Source of the DNA: Rugalucina vietnamica
Lineage: Eukaryota; Mollusca; Bivalvia; Lucinida; Lucinidae
Direction of reading: 5' to 3'
NCBI GenBank assembly: GCA_964017185.1
Contig: OZ024875.1
Span: 31,815,456 to 31,879,455 of the forward strand
DNA length: 64,000 bases
In this document: piece by piece, positions 1 to 14,200 of the stretch
Numbering within the stretch: position 1 is the stretch's first letter
Layout of the letters: the number at the start of each line of letters is the position of its first letter
Translations under genes and position numbers: made by a program
Notes under the pieces: generated by a model
Told to the model about the DNA's origin: nothing
Databases searched by the model: none
The model's input: the letters and a program-made list of their open reading frames with translations, nothing else

Positions 1-790
1 AGTGAAATGAAAAATAACAGGCTGCGGGGGAAAACAGCAGTGGTTTTACCAACGAGCAGTCCCTGCAGGGTCGGGCTTTTAGCGGGGATTTGCTGGACCA
101 AAAGTAAAAGTCCCCGCTATTCCCGGGGCGGGGGGGGGGGGGGGGCGTGGTTACAAATGACTAGTGCATTACAGACACTAATTTAAATTTATTTGCAAAG
201 CTTTTCTTTCTTGCATTTTCTGGCACTTTATGAAGAGGGGATCTTATGTGAACTGCTTAAAAGTGGTGATTGTTCAGTAAATTCTCCATGATGAAGCAAC
301 CTGCATTCATTCCGACTGGCTAAATTTGTTAACTTTCCTGCATTCTAAACAAATCTGATCCACATTCCAAATTGTATGATTAATGGACAATTTCTGTGAT
401 TTTCGTGCTTTATATCTTTTAACTCACTGAAAATTTCCAAACTATGTTTGGTGGCTAGAGGTAAACAATTATTATTCTTTCTAAAAATGTAAACAATTAT
501 TATTCTTTCTAAACAATTATTATTCTTTCTTATTCTTTCTAAACATGTATGTACCTTCAAAGTTAGCCGCGGTTTTGGAGAGAAAAAGGTGATCGATCAC
601 TGGTCCACCTGACCCTGATTCACGCTGTATGATGGTAGATGTGATAAAATGACGTCAGTGAGAATGTGACGTAATGACGTCATAATTGACATACTGAATT
701 AAAACAGTGTTTTCTGAGGAAAACTATGTCCCCCCAACCATACAGTAATTGAAGGGTAGATACCTTTTTTTTTGTCTGCAAAAAATCAAA
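1..790. other. Left edge, no gene seen
   Basis: Contains a poly-G run (about 126-146), tandem AAACAATTATTATTCTTTCT units (about 465-545) and AT-rich unique sequence. No convincing exon. Confidence 0.5.
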
Positions 791-1833
791 AAAATTGATA
801 TTCAAAGATCTTCTTCTCTGAAACTGCTTGGCCAATCAAAGCCAAACTTTATGAGGAGCATTGTTAGGAAGTGGGAATGAAAGTGTATATAAATGGTCAA
901 GGTCACATGACCAAGATGGCTGCCATGGCTATAAATAGCAAAAACCTTTAAAAATCTTTTTCTCCAGAACCAGAAGGTCTATGATTTTGAAACTTGGCAT
1001 GAAGCATCATGCAATGGAGCTCTACAAATTTTATATAAATCCTGACCCTTGGATGACCTTGACCTATTTTACGGCAAGGTCATCTATGGTCACCCATGCA
1101 TTTGAATGGGGAAAATTGTTAAAATGTCATTTGAAGGGCAAAACTTGCAGTAAATTGGCAAATGGACTGAAGTTTTATGTTTTCAAAAAGAAATTGGCTC
1201 CAGGGGTTGCTCTGACCCGGCCCTGGGGTTATATACATGTATAGGTTATATACATGTATATTACCATTCTAGTCAAACAAGTTTATTGGTATATATCTCA
1301 GGTTTCAGGTGAGCATTTATAGGACCATTGGTCCTCTGGTTTAAAATTGTTTTGAGCTTTGATTGGGATTTTTTTCTCCAGATTGGGAAAAAAATCACCT
1401 AAATTCCATTGGGAATGGGGCCTGAGTCACCCCCAAAAAATCAGTTGGTCAAACAACAAAAATTCATTCTGACTGACAGTTTATGTTTGATGTTAACCAT
1501 TTTCACTTTTACACAGTCATGTATTGAAGTATAAGCCTTTACTCTTTCCTGTTGATATTTTACCAGAGAATCTAGTTTTATTATATGGCAAGTGATGAAA
1601 TATAGAGAAATATGTATTAAATATAACCAATATTTGAAAAAGTTATATTTTCACATGTGAAAATATAAAAAAAAAGCTACATGTGAAAATATAAGATTTG
1701 GGAATACGCAAATTACGATTCCACCGTTTCATTTCTAATTTATACATAACTAAATTTTAAAATCTATGCTATTGTTGACGCACTAGCGACGTAATGACGT
1801 AACGTAATGACATCATTTAATATTTTGACGTCA
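650..1833. promoter_or_regulatory. Two clusters of CRE-like TGACGT sites upstream of the DUF7869 exons
   Basis: TGACGTCA at 650-657, TGACGTAA at 667-674, TGACGTCA at 675-682; then TGACGTAA at 1795-1802, TGACATCA at 1808-1815 and TGACGTCA at 1826-1833. Such spacing suits CREB/ATF-type bZIP binding, but the sites may belong to a transposon. No promoter is proven. Confidence 0.35.
800..1339 (+). mobile_element. TTAGCTCACC-family element, headless copy
   Basis: One ~450 bp internal unit (CTTGGCCAATCAAAGCCAAA ... CCAAGATGGCTGCCATGGC ... ATGACCTTGACC) followed by the family tail, hairpin AGGACCATTGGTCCT and CTGG|T. The head is missing. The open frame inside it is repeat sequence. Confidence 0.8.
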
Positions 1834-1884
1834 TATGCTTTAGCGCGCAACGTTACAACGACTACATGCAATATAATAAAAAGA

Positions 1885-2036
1885 GAATTCAAGTTTTGTC
1901 GTGAATATGAGTTTTATTTCATCTCGTGAAGTGAAAAATTATATATTTCATTCGTGCCTTCGGCACTCATGAAATATAAAATTTTTTCACTTCACTTAAT
2001 GAAATAAAACTCATATTCACTCCAAAAACTTGAATA
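1885..2036. mobile_element. Fold-back element with TTCG loop
   Basis: Near-complete palindrome of about 150 bp. TCAAGTTTTGTCGTGAATAT is mirrored by ATATTCACTCCAAAAACTTGA, and the centre is GTGCCTTCGGCAC. Looks like a small fold-back MITE. Confidence 0.75.
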
Positions 2037-2125
2037 TCCTCTATATATTGTATTTATAATTATTTAGAATTAATTTATTTTGCCTAGATATATTTTTGTT
2101 ATTCAATACTGTTTACTCTCTTCAG

Positions 2126-2206
2126 ATTTCACACAGCAAGGCTATGTATGTGATGTTGAGTCGGGAAACGAAACTGATAACTACTTTGAAGTCACTCGAT
2201 TCAGGA
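2126..2206 (+). CDS. DUF7869 gene, first visible exon
   Basis: Codons 1-26 plus a split Arg. The reading is FTQQGYVCDVESGNETDNYF and onward. The acceptor is a CTCTCTTCAG tract and the donor is A|GTAAGT. The other two frames fit worse or hit a stop. An alternative acceptor at CACACAG would trim a few codons. There is no in-frame ATG, so this is an internal exon. Confidence 0.65.
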
Positions 2207-5200
2207 GTAAGTATAAAAAATGGCATTTCATAAGCTTAGGATGTTAGATAATGTAAATTTTCAGTGAATATGCAGTTTAGACTGCAAAAGGCTTCAAAAT
2301 GTATCATTTCAAATAAGCTTAATGATGTTCATTTCATTTTATAAACATCCTTTGCCTATGCCATTGCAGACAAGAAAGACAAAATTCGTGAATTATTTCC
2401 TTTTTTGGGGGTTGGAGGTTGGTTTGGAAATATAGCAGATCTCAGATGAGTGTTTACAGGACCATCTCTGGTTCAAAAAAAATTTAACATCAAAATCATG
2501 GTGCATCAATGATTATCTGGCATCTTCTGGCATCTTCTTTGACTGAATCCCAAGGAAACTTTGGTTGCTCAGCATCATCATAAAAAAATTGGATTATAAT
2601 CAATTAACTATTTCATCTGAAACTGCTTTGCCAAACAAAGCCAAGTTTTATGTAAGTCCTAAATATTATTGTCAGATGACTACCAGGTCCATATTTGAAG
2701 AAAAGTTTGGCCTATTTTATTTTCTAGGAAAGAAAAATGGTACAAGAGGTCGTAAGGGAAGGAAAAGGGCATTCAGTGATGATAAATTGGAAGATGAACC
2801 AGCCCAAAAGAAGAGAAGTATTTATCATTTTTGAATATTTACAGTTTTACTGTATTGCAATCACCTTAGATGAAAGTTCTTCGGGCTTCACAGATTACAA
2901 CAGCCTAATGTTTTTCATCATTCAGTGAAAGCTTAAATCTGAATTTCAATCCTCAAATGAAAAAAAAAAGTATTGAGGTACCAAGTTGCTATATACCATC
3001 GTGTAAGTACTTATATTTTCATGCTGAATTCAGTGCAAAATGTCAGTCTGGTTACTTGTGCAGAGTGTTACAGTTTGTTAACACATTTTGTCTGGCCAGG
3101 GTATGACAAAATCTAATCTTTCTATCGACCTAGGGATGTAAGTACTAACCTACGTCAAATTAGCTCAAGGGGTTTAGGGTTATTGTATGCGTTAAAAGCA
3201 CAGCCTCAATATACATGTACATGTACGATGAAATTTACTTTTTTGTGGTTGCAAAATGACAATACTTGTGTCTTGTAAATATTCCCTGAAGAGGTGGCCT
3301 GGTGCAGAGTTCACCAAAAGTTGCGAATGATTACAGGACCGAAAAAAGGGAATTTTTTATAAAATGTTTAAACATATAGTAGAAAATAAAAATTTCCACA
3401 GGACCAACAAAAATTTTTACCAGACCGAATGACTTTTTACCTGACTCGGTCAGACGGTCCTGTGAATTTGGGGAACACTGCTTGTGTAATAATAATTATA
3501 ATATTTTATAAACCAACAGACTGTTGCTGTGCTAATACAAGAACATAATATTAAGTAAATCGTAAATATCTATCTGTTTATCGGCACAGTTTACCCTACC
3601 CATAGAATCTGCAAAGGCTTACAGCTTGACAAGATTGTGCATGGTGTTCAGCATGCTTCAAGCTTTAACATGGTGTATAAGAACCTTGGTACCTGAAGGG
3701 CTGAAGCAAACTCCTTAAATAACCCACATATTTGATTCCATTGAAACTTGTTCATTTGATCACCACACATAATTTTATTCATTTCAGAGAGTGTTATGAT
3801 CCCTACTATTGGCCTGCTAGCATTAGCATGCTGTTCCCAGCTGTGTTTTGGAGTTGTCCCCCAGGAACAAATCAGCATGCTCCGGGAAAGTCTGGCTCAT
3901 ATGAGCAAGTTGGAACTGAGCCAGTGGCTTCTGGATTGGTTTTGGACTCATCAGAGGTAAGATTTATACAGAGCTATACAAAAACAAGACCATCTAGGAA
4001 TAAAACATTTAGGTCTCAAGGTACTTAAAACCAGTATGCTTGTTATTGATCAAAACCTTTTTTATAGCAATATTACAGCACAATAGAATAATGAGAAGTA
4101 GTTTCATTTCTGCTTGCACCCTTCTATTTAATTTGACTAAAATTGTACATTTATTTAATCCAAAGTAGTTAAAACCTTAGTATTAGTTCTAGGGGGTATA
4201 ATATTTTCAGCTATTCCCTCTATCATGTCAGTTCACAACTTGAAAGGTCCCTGAATCTTCGGACTATCAAAATGAAATTTATATAATGAGCCTCCATGGA
4301 TAAGGGGAGCAATTTAGCTTGTTCATGAAATCTGGTTCACATGCTTAACATGGCTACCATGCCCACAAATGCTCAAAATTCTTCTCCAGAACTTCTGGGC
4401 TGATTTTGACAAACCTTTTTACATATTATTCATCTAGGTTTTTGCACATGAAGTACTGTATGTTTGGACATTTTTGTGTGATTTTTATTTGGGGATATTC
4501 GGTTTTTGGTATATTGGCAAATTCTTGATTTCACAAGCATATATACTAGTGCAGTCTTCAAACTCATAATATGTCTTCATTAGCAAGACCTTTCCATTTG
4601 TGAGGAAATTTGCAAAAATTAGCAAAAATGAAGTTTGCACTAGCATTTCCTAATCAAATGATCAAAGATTGGTAAATGTTCATAAATAACTGGCTTTGTG
4701 TTACTTGTTTTCATAAATTGGTATTTCAATTAATTTGACAATTTTGTATAGAATTGGACTCAGTTCACAAACAGGGTTCTTATGTTGTAGGTCAGATGAC
4801 CAGTTGTGCTATTTGATAGGGGAATGGAAAGTCTGTCTCTATGCCTTTATTGCCACAATAGGCATGCCTCTGTCAACATTTTATGCGGTCAGACAAAGAT
4901 TCAAAAGTAAGTAAATACAATTGCAGAAACTATTTCATCGTCATTATGAAGAGAAAACCATCTGTTTGCATATTGTCACTTTGCATGGAGCCACTTGCAT
5001 AATTATTATTAGGAACTGCTATTTGTCAGAATTAATAGCATTTATTTACATTTCTGTTCAGCATAATGAGCTGCTCCATTGTTCATGTCTGTCAGGCCTG
5101 AGTAAAAAAATTGTTTCAATGTCCATTACCTACTCAACATTTAAGTCTTGGGTAGGTAGGGAAATTATTATTATATTTTGCTTTCTGTACAAAAAAAAAA

Positions 5201-8200
5201 AGAAAAGTAACTTTCAACATTTATTACCTCACATAAGCCGAAGGCTCACAGGAGAGCTTATAGTATACACATGCTTGAGTATACCCATGCTCCAGCGTCC
5301 GGGGTCTGTCCGTCATCGTTCACAATTTCAAAGATCTGCTATGAAACTGACAGGCCAATCAAAGCCAAACTTCATGTGAAGCATCCTTAGGAAGGGGGAA
5401 CGAAAGTTTGTATAAATGGTCCACGTCACATGACCAAGATGGCTGCCATGGCTATAAAAAGCAAAAACTTTAAAAAATCTTCTTCCTTGGAGCCAGAAGG
5501 CCTATGATTTTGAAACTCGGCATTAAGCATCATGTAGAGGAAGAGGATCTCTACAAAATTTATATAAATCATGACTGGGATGACCTTGACCTATTTTAGG
5601 GCAAGGTCAACATAGGTCTTCTATGCATTTGAAGGGAGGAAATTTTCAAAATGCAATTTGAAAGCAAAAACTTGAAGGAAATGGACTGAAGATTTATGAT
5701 TTAAAAAGATTTGTACCCTACGGGCTGGTCTACCCCCACCTAGGGGCAATATACATGTATAATACTATTAGGAATATTCAAAGATCTTCTTCTCTGAAAC
5801 TGCTTGGCCAATCAAAGCCAAACTTCATGTGGAGCATCGGTTGGAAAGGAGAATGAAAGTTAATGTAAATGGTCCATGTCACATAACCAAGATGGCCACC
5901 ATGGCTATAAATAGCAAAGCAAAAACCTTTAAAAATGTTAACAGAAATGTTAACATGATGAAAAGTACATTTTTTTCTGGAGGTATGAAGCAAATACAAG
6001 GACAATTTTTTTCTCATTTGAAAATATGTTTGAGCCTGTGTCAGAAAACTGACTTCCACATGATGTTTGATGATCTTGTGTAACTTTCAGGTGGCCAAAG
6101 AAAGATACAAGGCCCAGGAGCTGTTCCTGGGAAAATGTGCAGTACATCTCAGCTGACATTGAGTTGGATTCTGGACTTTTCCTACAAATTTGCAGAAAAG
6201 ATGCCAGAGGATGGCAAGCTCTTCCTCCCATCATGCTTAACAAAGAAATCTGTTTATGGCATATACAAACAGGTAATTCATAAATTATTGGTTTGATTTG
6301 TTCCTATATATAGGAACAACTGGGGTCACTTCAGGATGGTGAATCACATTTATATAACTTTTCAGGAGCTGAAGGCTCGCAAGGTGAGTTTATAGCATAC
6401 CAATGGTCTGCGGTCCATCTATACTTTCCAACATGAATATCTCCGAGACTAACTGGCCAATTGTACTCAGACTGTACATGAGCATTTTTGGGTTGGGGAT
6501 TGCAGGTTGAATGAGAACTCTGGTTTCCATGGCAACAGACAGCTCCCATATGGTTATAACTGGGACAATGTTGTGGCAACTCTAGGGGCTTTATTTTTTA
6601 TCTAATCTTCTTCATTATAGGCATTCATTAGGACAACCACAATATCTCGCATGAATTTTAATTTTGACCACTTTCGACAACAGACTGCGGAGTTAGCTGC
6701 CCTTGAGACACTTCAAATATACCCATAGACTTATAATGGGAGAAATGCTGTTGACTGGGACACTTAGTCAAAATCAAACAAAACAAACGAACTAAAAAAG
6801 CTCTCCTAATTTTATCATAGATTTGCTTAAAAAAAAGTGAATTTATATATTTTTAATGTTAATTTTCTTCCAGGAGGCTACCGATAAAGGAGAGAAAGTG
6901 ATTTCAGAGTCGCATTTCTACTGGATTTGGCGTAACTGCTTAAGGCATATTTCAATTCCAGCGGTAAGTATATTTCATATAAAGCGCAACATAACCTAGG
7001 ACAATAATTGAAAAAAAAAATGTGTATTGCCTATCCAGTGGGTAAAGGGAGTGTGTGGAAAGGTTACATTCTATTTTCACATACGGCAAGGTCAGTATAG
7101 GTTGTCACTGTCAGACCTTAATAGTCAAACAAGTTTATTAGTATATATCCTAGATGAGCATTTACAGGACCATTGGTCCACTAGTTACACAATGTTATTC
7201 ACTAGGAAACAACAACAATTACAACATCATATGATTAACATGTTTTCAAAAACAAAATGTAAAAGTTCAGCATCTTTAATGTGAGCATAGTACTTAATTG
7301 CAATAAGGAAATATTGCAGTTCCTACTTCCAGTATTGTATACAGTTACATTGATTCTGTTCTAAACAAAAAAACGTGAAGTTCATTTATTTGGCAGGAGT
7401 CACGAATGTCAAAATGCACCAGGTGTACAGAGCTGAAAGCAGAACTGAGCCAAACCATGGACAAAGATAAAAGAAAGGAAAAAATGAAAGAAAGACAGGA
7501 ACATCTTACAGAGCAAAGGTAAAAAGAGATAGAAAATGGCTCTTTGTAGTCACTGTCTCCTAGTTTAGTTGCTGAAAAAAAATACAAACGAGAATTACAA
7601 ATGCAATCTTTGCTTAGTAGAAACTTTACATATGAGTTGTTATTTGTTCATTTTGGACTCTGGCACAAATAAAAATGAAGCTGAGATCCTTTAAGAGCAG
7701 TGAGCATATTAAAGAGAAAGGGGATGGGCCATACTGCGGTTTCGGCTAATTAAGCCTCTTCAGTGACCCTATAGATTTGGCAACATGGTGCCAAAGATGA
7801 TTACTGTAATTTTTAACTTTTAACAGGATAGTCGATACACATGCTATTATATCCAAAAAGGGGCCAAATATATAAAACGTTGGTTTGAAAATGAGTCTAA
7901 GCCTATAACAGGTTTTATGGCCATAGAACATGACTAGAGGATTGAAATATTTTGATTTAAAAGAAGTGTGACTTTACTCCCTGTGTAGCTGGGGCAGGCC
8001 CAGCCCTGTGGTTATAAAACTTTTTTCATGCTCAGCTCAGCTGAGGCTAAAATTTATTCTGCTCATAAAATTAATGTTATAATAATTCCAACTCTACTAA
8101 TTTCCTACATTCTGATTGGTTTCTCGGAGGACTTTATACAGGGGCATCATTATCTGTCATAGGCTTATAATGGAAATACATGAAAAAATCTGCTTGTGGA

Positions 8201-11200
8201 CTTAATATTTATGATTCTGAAAACATTTTACCCCAGGGGTTCATCTGCCCCACCCCGTGGCAGTATACATGTACATGTATATTAACTTAATATTCAAGCA
8301 TCTCAGAAACTGCTTGGCCAACCAGTCATACTTTATATGAAGCATTTATAGGAAGGGGGAACCAATGTGTACATGACCCCTTCATTTGGCAAGTATATAC
8401 AGAGATAGGGGATAATGTTTCTTGAAATTGCCAGGGATAATGTTTTCATGATGATAGGTTTTCTTGAAATGGCATGTGTGCACAGTTTTGAGTTAACAAC
8501 ATTCCTGACACAGGCTTGTATGGTTCTTTTGTTTCTGTTCCAGCGCATTTGCCTGGTTCATATTGTGTCATTAGCTCACCTGAGCCGAAGGCTCACAGGT
8601 GAGCTTATAGTATACCCATGCTCCGGCGTCCGTCCGTTGTCCGTCGTCCACAATTTCAAAGATCTTCTCCTCTGAAACCGCTTGGCCAATCAAAGCCAAA
8701 CTTCTTAGGAATGGGGAACGAAAGTTTATATAAATGGTCCAGGTCACATGACCAAGATGGCCACCATGGCTATAAATAGCAAAAACCTTAAAAAATCTTC
8801 TTCTTCAGAACCAGTGGGCCGATTTCCACGTAACTTGGTCTGTAGCATCGGGGACGCAGGCCCATCATAGTTTATATAAATCATGACCCTAGGATGACCT
8901 TGACATATTTTTCGGCAAGGTCAACTTAGGTCGCCAATGCATCTGAATGGGAAAAAATGGTAAAATGCTATTTAATGGGTAAAACTTACTGGGAATAGGC
9001 AAATGGACAGAACATTGATGTTAATGGAAAATTTTAGCCCCTGGGGGTTGTCTGCCCCTGCCCCGGGGCTATATACATGTATATTTCCATAATAATGAAA
9101 CATCTTCTCCCCTGAAACCGCCTGGCCAATCAAAACCAATCTTCATATGGAGCATCCTCGGGAAGGGGGAAAGAAAGTTTATATAAACGGTCAAGGTCAC
9201 ATGACCAAGATGGCCGCCATGGCTATAAATAGAAAAAACCTTTAAAAATCTTCTTCTCCAGAACCAGAAGGCTAATGATTTTGAAACTTGGTGTGAAGCA
9301 TCAGGCAATGGAGCTCTACAAAGTTTATATAAATCATGACCATGGGATGACCTATATGTCTTGAACATGTTGATATATCAAGTTGATACTTTGCATACAT
9401 CTTGAACATGTAGATATTTCAAGTTGATACTTTCGGGTAATTGATTGGCCGCCTATTGGGGAATAGCTGCTCGCTTGGCTTACCACATGTTTTTATGGTA
9501 TAAGTGTCATTTTAGTTTTTTCCCACCCCTCGGATTTCTTTCTGATTTCGCCAATTCCTGATCATTGCCTGTTTGTACTAATTTTTTGCATATGTCTTGA
9601 ACATGTAGATATATCAAGTTGATACTTTGCATGTTTTTAGAGATATATGCTGTAATATCACTACCTACCTGAGTGACCTTGACATCAAGGTCATTGGTCA
9701 TAGATTTTGATAGATTTAATGGCAAAGCACAAGTCAGGCAAGCTAGTCTTGCGACAGCTCTTAATTATTATAGGGCTAAGCTTAAAAAATATTTGGTTTG
9801 CCGCTTCCTACTGGGAGGTTTAAGAGTTGGGTAGGTAGGTAGCATTATTATTTTTTTTTTGCATGTACAAATTCTAATGTCTAATGAACAAATGCAAGTT
9901 GTCTAAAATAGCCAGATTACAAGCTTTTTCTGATAGTTCCTTTGTCAAATAGTGTCAAAAAGATACAGAAAACATCATTTATGCATCAACAAAAGGTAAA
10001 CTAAGGCATTTTATTGTCAGCATAAATGAAAAGCAAAAAAAAAAAAAAAAAATCCTTATTCTGAGGCCATAAAATTTTTTGGGTAGGGGGGTAAATTGCT
10101 GGCTAGGCGGAAGCGGCAAACCAACAATTTTTTAATTTTGGCCTAGCAGTAATCAAATTTACACATTGGTGAAAGCTTTCAGTATTAATACTGAATTTAG
10201 TATTGGGAAAACATTTTCCCCAATGTAATGGTAGGAAAACCCTAGTTTTCAGTAATGGAAAAATTGATTTTCAGTATTGGGAATTTTGGAACTTTCAACC
10301 ATGTTTAAATTTAAAGTGTCTAAGCAAGCTCTTATTTAAAAAAATAAGTAAGCTTTATAAGTTATATTTGCTTTTTTCACAGCTTGGAGAGAAGAAAATA
10401 TTATAAGCATGCCACAAAGGCAAGGCGGGATCCGGACAAGTATCTATCCTTAATCTTAGACGGCATGGATCAAAGCAAAACAGAGATTCCACATACTGTG
10501 TACCGTAGTACCCTTACCAGCTCGATGTGGAAATTACGAACACATTTGGTAGGTGTCATTGCACATGGGCGTGGAATCTATGGTTTCTTTGATCATTTCC
10601 AATATCCGCATGGGTCTAATCTGTCAATATATGTCTTGCTTCGGGTCCTGTACAGCCTAAGAGATGACCTCCCAGATGTCCTCTACTTGCAGATGGATAA
10701 TTGCAGCAGGGAAAATAAAAACAAGTATGTAGTTGATATTATCATTTTAATGAAAAAATATATAAATTAGTACAGGAAGGATTTTTTTGTGGATTTTATT
10801 GAGGTGTAAACTCTGGTAGGCACTAACCAACTGAATAAGCTTTATTAGCTCACCTGAGCCGTTAGGCTCACAAGGTGAGCTTATAGGATGGCCATGATCC
10901 GGCGTCGTCCGTCAGTGTCCGTTGTCGTCCGTCGTCGTCGTCCACCATTTTCAAAGATCTTCTTCTCTGAAACCACTTGGCCAATTAAAGCCAAATTTTA
11001 TATGAAGCATCTATAGGAAGGGGGAACCAATGTGTTTATAAATAATCCAGGTCACATGACCAAGATGGCTGCCATGCCCATATCTGGTAAAAACCCTTCA
11101 AAATTCTTCTTCTCTGGAACCATTGGACCGATTTCAACGAAACTTGGCATGAAGCATTTGGGACTAGAGTACTACAATGTGTTCATAAATTATGACCTTT

Positions 11201-14200
11201 GGATGACCTTGACCTATTTTACGGCAAGGTCAACATAGGTCGCCCATGCATTTGAATGGGGAAAATTGTTAAAATGTCATTTGAAAGGTAAAACTTGCAG
11301 GAAATGGGCAAATGGACTGAAGGTAGGTAATTCTGAAAAAAATTGGACCCCAGGGGTTGGTCTGCCCCCAACCCGGGGCAATATACTTGTATATTACAAT
11401 AATATTCAAAGATCTTCTTCTCTGAAACCACTTGGCCAATCAAAGCCAAATTTTATAGCAAGCATCTATGGGAAGGGGGAGTCAATGTGTTTATAAATAA
11501 TCCTGGTCACATGATCAAGATGGCTGCCATGCCCATATATGGTAAAAACCCTTCAAAAATCTTCTTCTCCTGAACCAATAGACCGATTTCAATGAAACTT
11601 GGCATGAAGCATCAGGGACTGAAGTACTACAATGTGTTTATAAATTATGACCTTTGGATGACCTTGACCTATATTACGGCGAGGTCAACATAGGTCACCA
11701 ATGCATTTGAATGGGGAAAACCTTTAAAATGTCTTTTAAAATGAAAGTCTTGCAGGAAATGGGCAGTAGGGCTGAATATTAATGATTCTGAAAAAAATTG
11801 GACCCCAGGGGCATATTTGCCCCTACTGCAGGGCATTATACATGTATATTACCATACTATTCAAACATCTTCTTCTGTGAAACCGCTTGGCCAATCAAAG
11901 CCAAATTTTATGTGAAGCATTTATATAATGGAGGAATCAATGTGTATATAAATAAACAAGGTCACATGACCAAGATGGCCACCATGCCCATATATGGTAA
12001 AAACCCTTCAAAATCTTCTTCTCTGGAACCGGTGGACGGATTTCGAAGAAACCTGATGTGAAGCATCTATGGCTTAAGTACTACAATGTATATATTAATC
12101 ATGACCCTGTGATGACCTTGACCCAGTTTATGGCAAGGTCAACATGGGTTGACCATGTATTTAAATGGGGAAAACTGTTAAAATGTCATTTGAAGGGAAA
12201 AGCCAGCAGGAAATTGGCAAATGGACAGAATATTGATTATTCTGAAAATAAAGAAGAAAATGGCCCAAGGGCTTCATCTGCCCCTACACTGGGGTTAAAT
12301 ACCATAATATTCAAACATGTTTATTGGTATATGCAGCAGATCTCAGGTGAGCGTTTACAGGACCATTGGTCCTCTTGTGTTAAGATTGTGAGTGTTTTAC
12401 CTGATTATTCACATAATGAAATCCACAAAAATAATTCATTCCTTATTTTCAACTTTTGTAAATAACAATGCAGTTTCAAAAATAAAAATTTCAAAACGGC
12501 AGAAGGAAAATAGAGCTAGGTAGCAGTCTTACCCTCAATTCTTACTTCGAAAATTTCATAGAACCCACATTGTAAAAGTACACATGTATGTACAACTTTT
12601 TTAAATAATCTAAATAAAATGTACATGTTATTTCATCAATATTTTATTACTTAGTACATTAATACATGTACAAATTTATATTTTCAGATTTATCCTTGGG
12701 TTTTTGTGCCTGCTGGTAGAGATTGGTATTTTTATAAAAGTGAAACTATCATTTCTTATAGTGGGTCATACCCATGAAGATATTGACCAGGTCTTTTCAA
12801 GGTATGTTGAACTTGATTTTTTTTATTTACTAATCTCATTACATGTAAACAGGATGGTCAGGCATCTTAAATAGGCGAATCTGAGCTCAGGCTTGTTGAA
12901 GAACTTATAAATAAACAGGCATCTGGGAACATGAAATATTGTGTTAATTTTTGAAAAATACCAAAACTCTTCTACTCATAAACCACAGAAGCTGCCTTGA
13001 CTGTATTTGATGCTTGCTGTTCTCAGTTGCCCTTTGAACTGCTTGTATGTTGACTTTGATCATGCTTGAACAAAACTTCCCAAAGACAGAAAGAACGAGA
13101 AATTTTTCCTTTATTCTAATTAGCGCAGTGTGCTTCACTTTTCAAAATTACAATATGTTATGGTAACAAAATATCTTTCTAACGAACGCATAATAGAATG
13201 TTTGTTTGTATATGTTTAAAATTGCTGTAAAATACCAATATGCTTATCAAACAGTGTGCGGTTACATGTATGAACTTAATTTTTGGAAACAACGAAAATG
13301 TTTGATAATCCGCACTTATTAGAAGGAATACAGTATATATATATATACAATATTGCAGGTTTTCAACATGGCTTAGACGACATTCCGCAATTACCATTCC
13401 GAAACTTCGGGATGGTTTTGTACAGTGTTACACACCAACACCCCAGTCCTTTGAGACAGTTGATGTATTCAACGTTGCAGGATGGATAGAGGTGAGCTTA
13501 TATTTATGAAAATATACCAAAAAACAATAATAGGAATCATTATTTGAGCCGCCTCGTGGGAAAAACAACAATGTGCTTTCCGACCAGGTATGGCACAAAC
13601 CGGACTGCACAGCAACAGAAGCAGGCTTGAAGCGTGAAATTTTGGAGTTAAGTAGAGGAGGAATTGTACTATCTGAGTAGCGAAAACAAAGGCGCTGATC
13701 AGCTTCGCAGTTACTGCGAAGCTATGCAGATTGTTGGTTTTCCCATGAGGCGGCTCATTTATTAGTATAGATGTGGACATTCCTTGAAATTTGATATCTA
13801 CAAACAGGTACTACCAGTTATTGCTGAATTCTTTGAACAATATTTATAGATACATGTACAGCTATCTTTTTGAATATGACCTGCATATTGATAAAATCTC
13901 TAATTGGTCACTGACCAGGTCGGACAAATAATTGTTATGCCCCCAACTTCGAAGGGTATATCCGTGCTTACAACTGCGTCCAGTGCATGAGTAACGCTTA
14001 ACACTCGGTCAGGAACCGTTAGAGCTAGGATCTTGAAATTTGGTATGTAGTTAAGAGGACCCATTCTTTTTCTTTCAGGTAAATTCAAGGGGCTTGGGGC
14101 CTATTCTGTGAGAGTTATGTCCCTTCTTAATTCTTCATAAAGTGAATGTACAGTGGGTACCTTGTGTGTGCAACTCCTCCTACACTTTAATGCAAATTCT

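Noticed and set aside
6091-6272. Alternative frame for the SCLTKK exon, joining directly to the 3956 exon
   Set aside because: It gives an unfamiliar peptide and skips the phase-fitting exon at 4791-4906. The chosen frame matches the family block.
12058-12465. Similar small 'proteins' (MKHLWLKYYNVYINHDP and relatives) at 981, 12058, 20739, 22271, 28993 and 29032
   Set aside because: They arise from the same ~450 bp repeat unit, lie in several frames, and start or stop at random between copies. Similarity reflects the DNA repeat, not coding selection.
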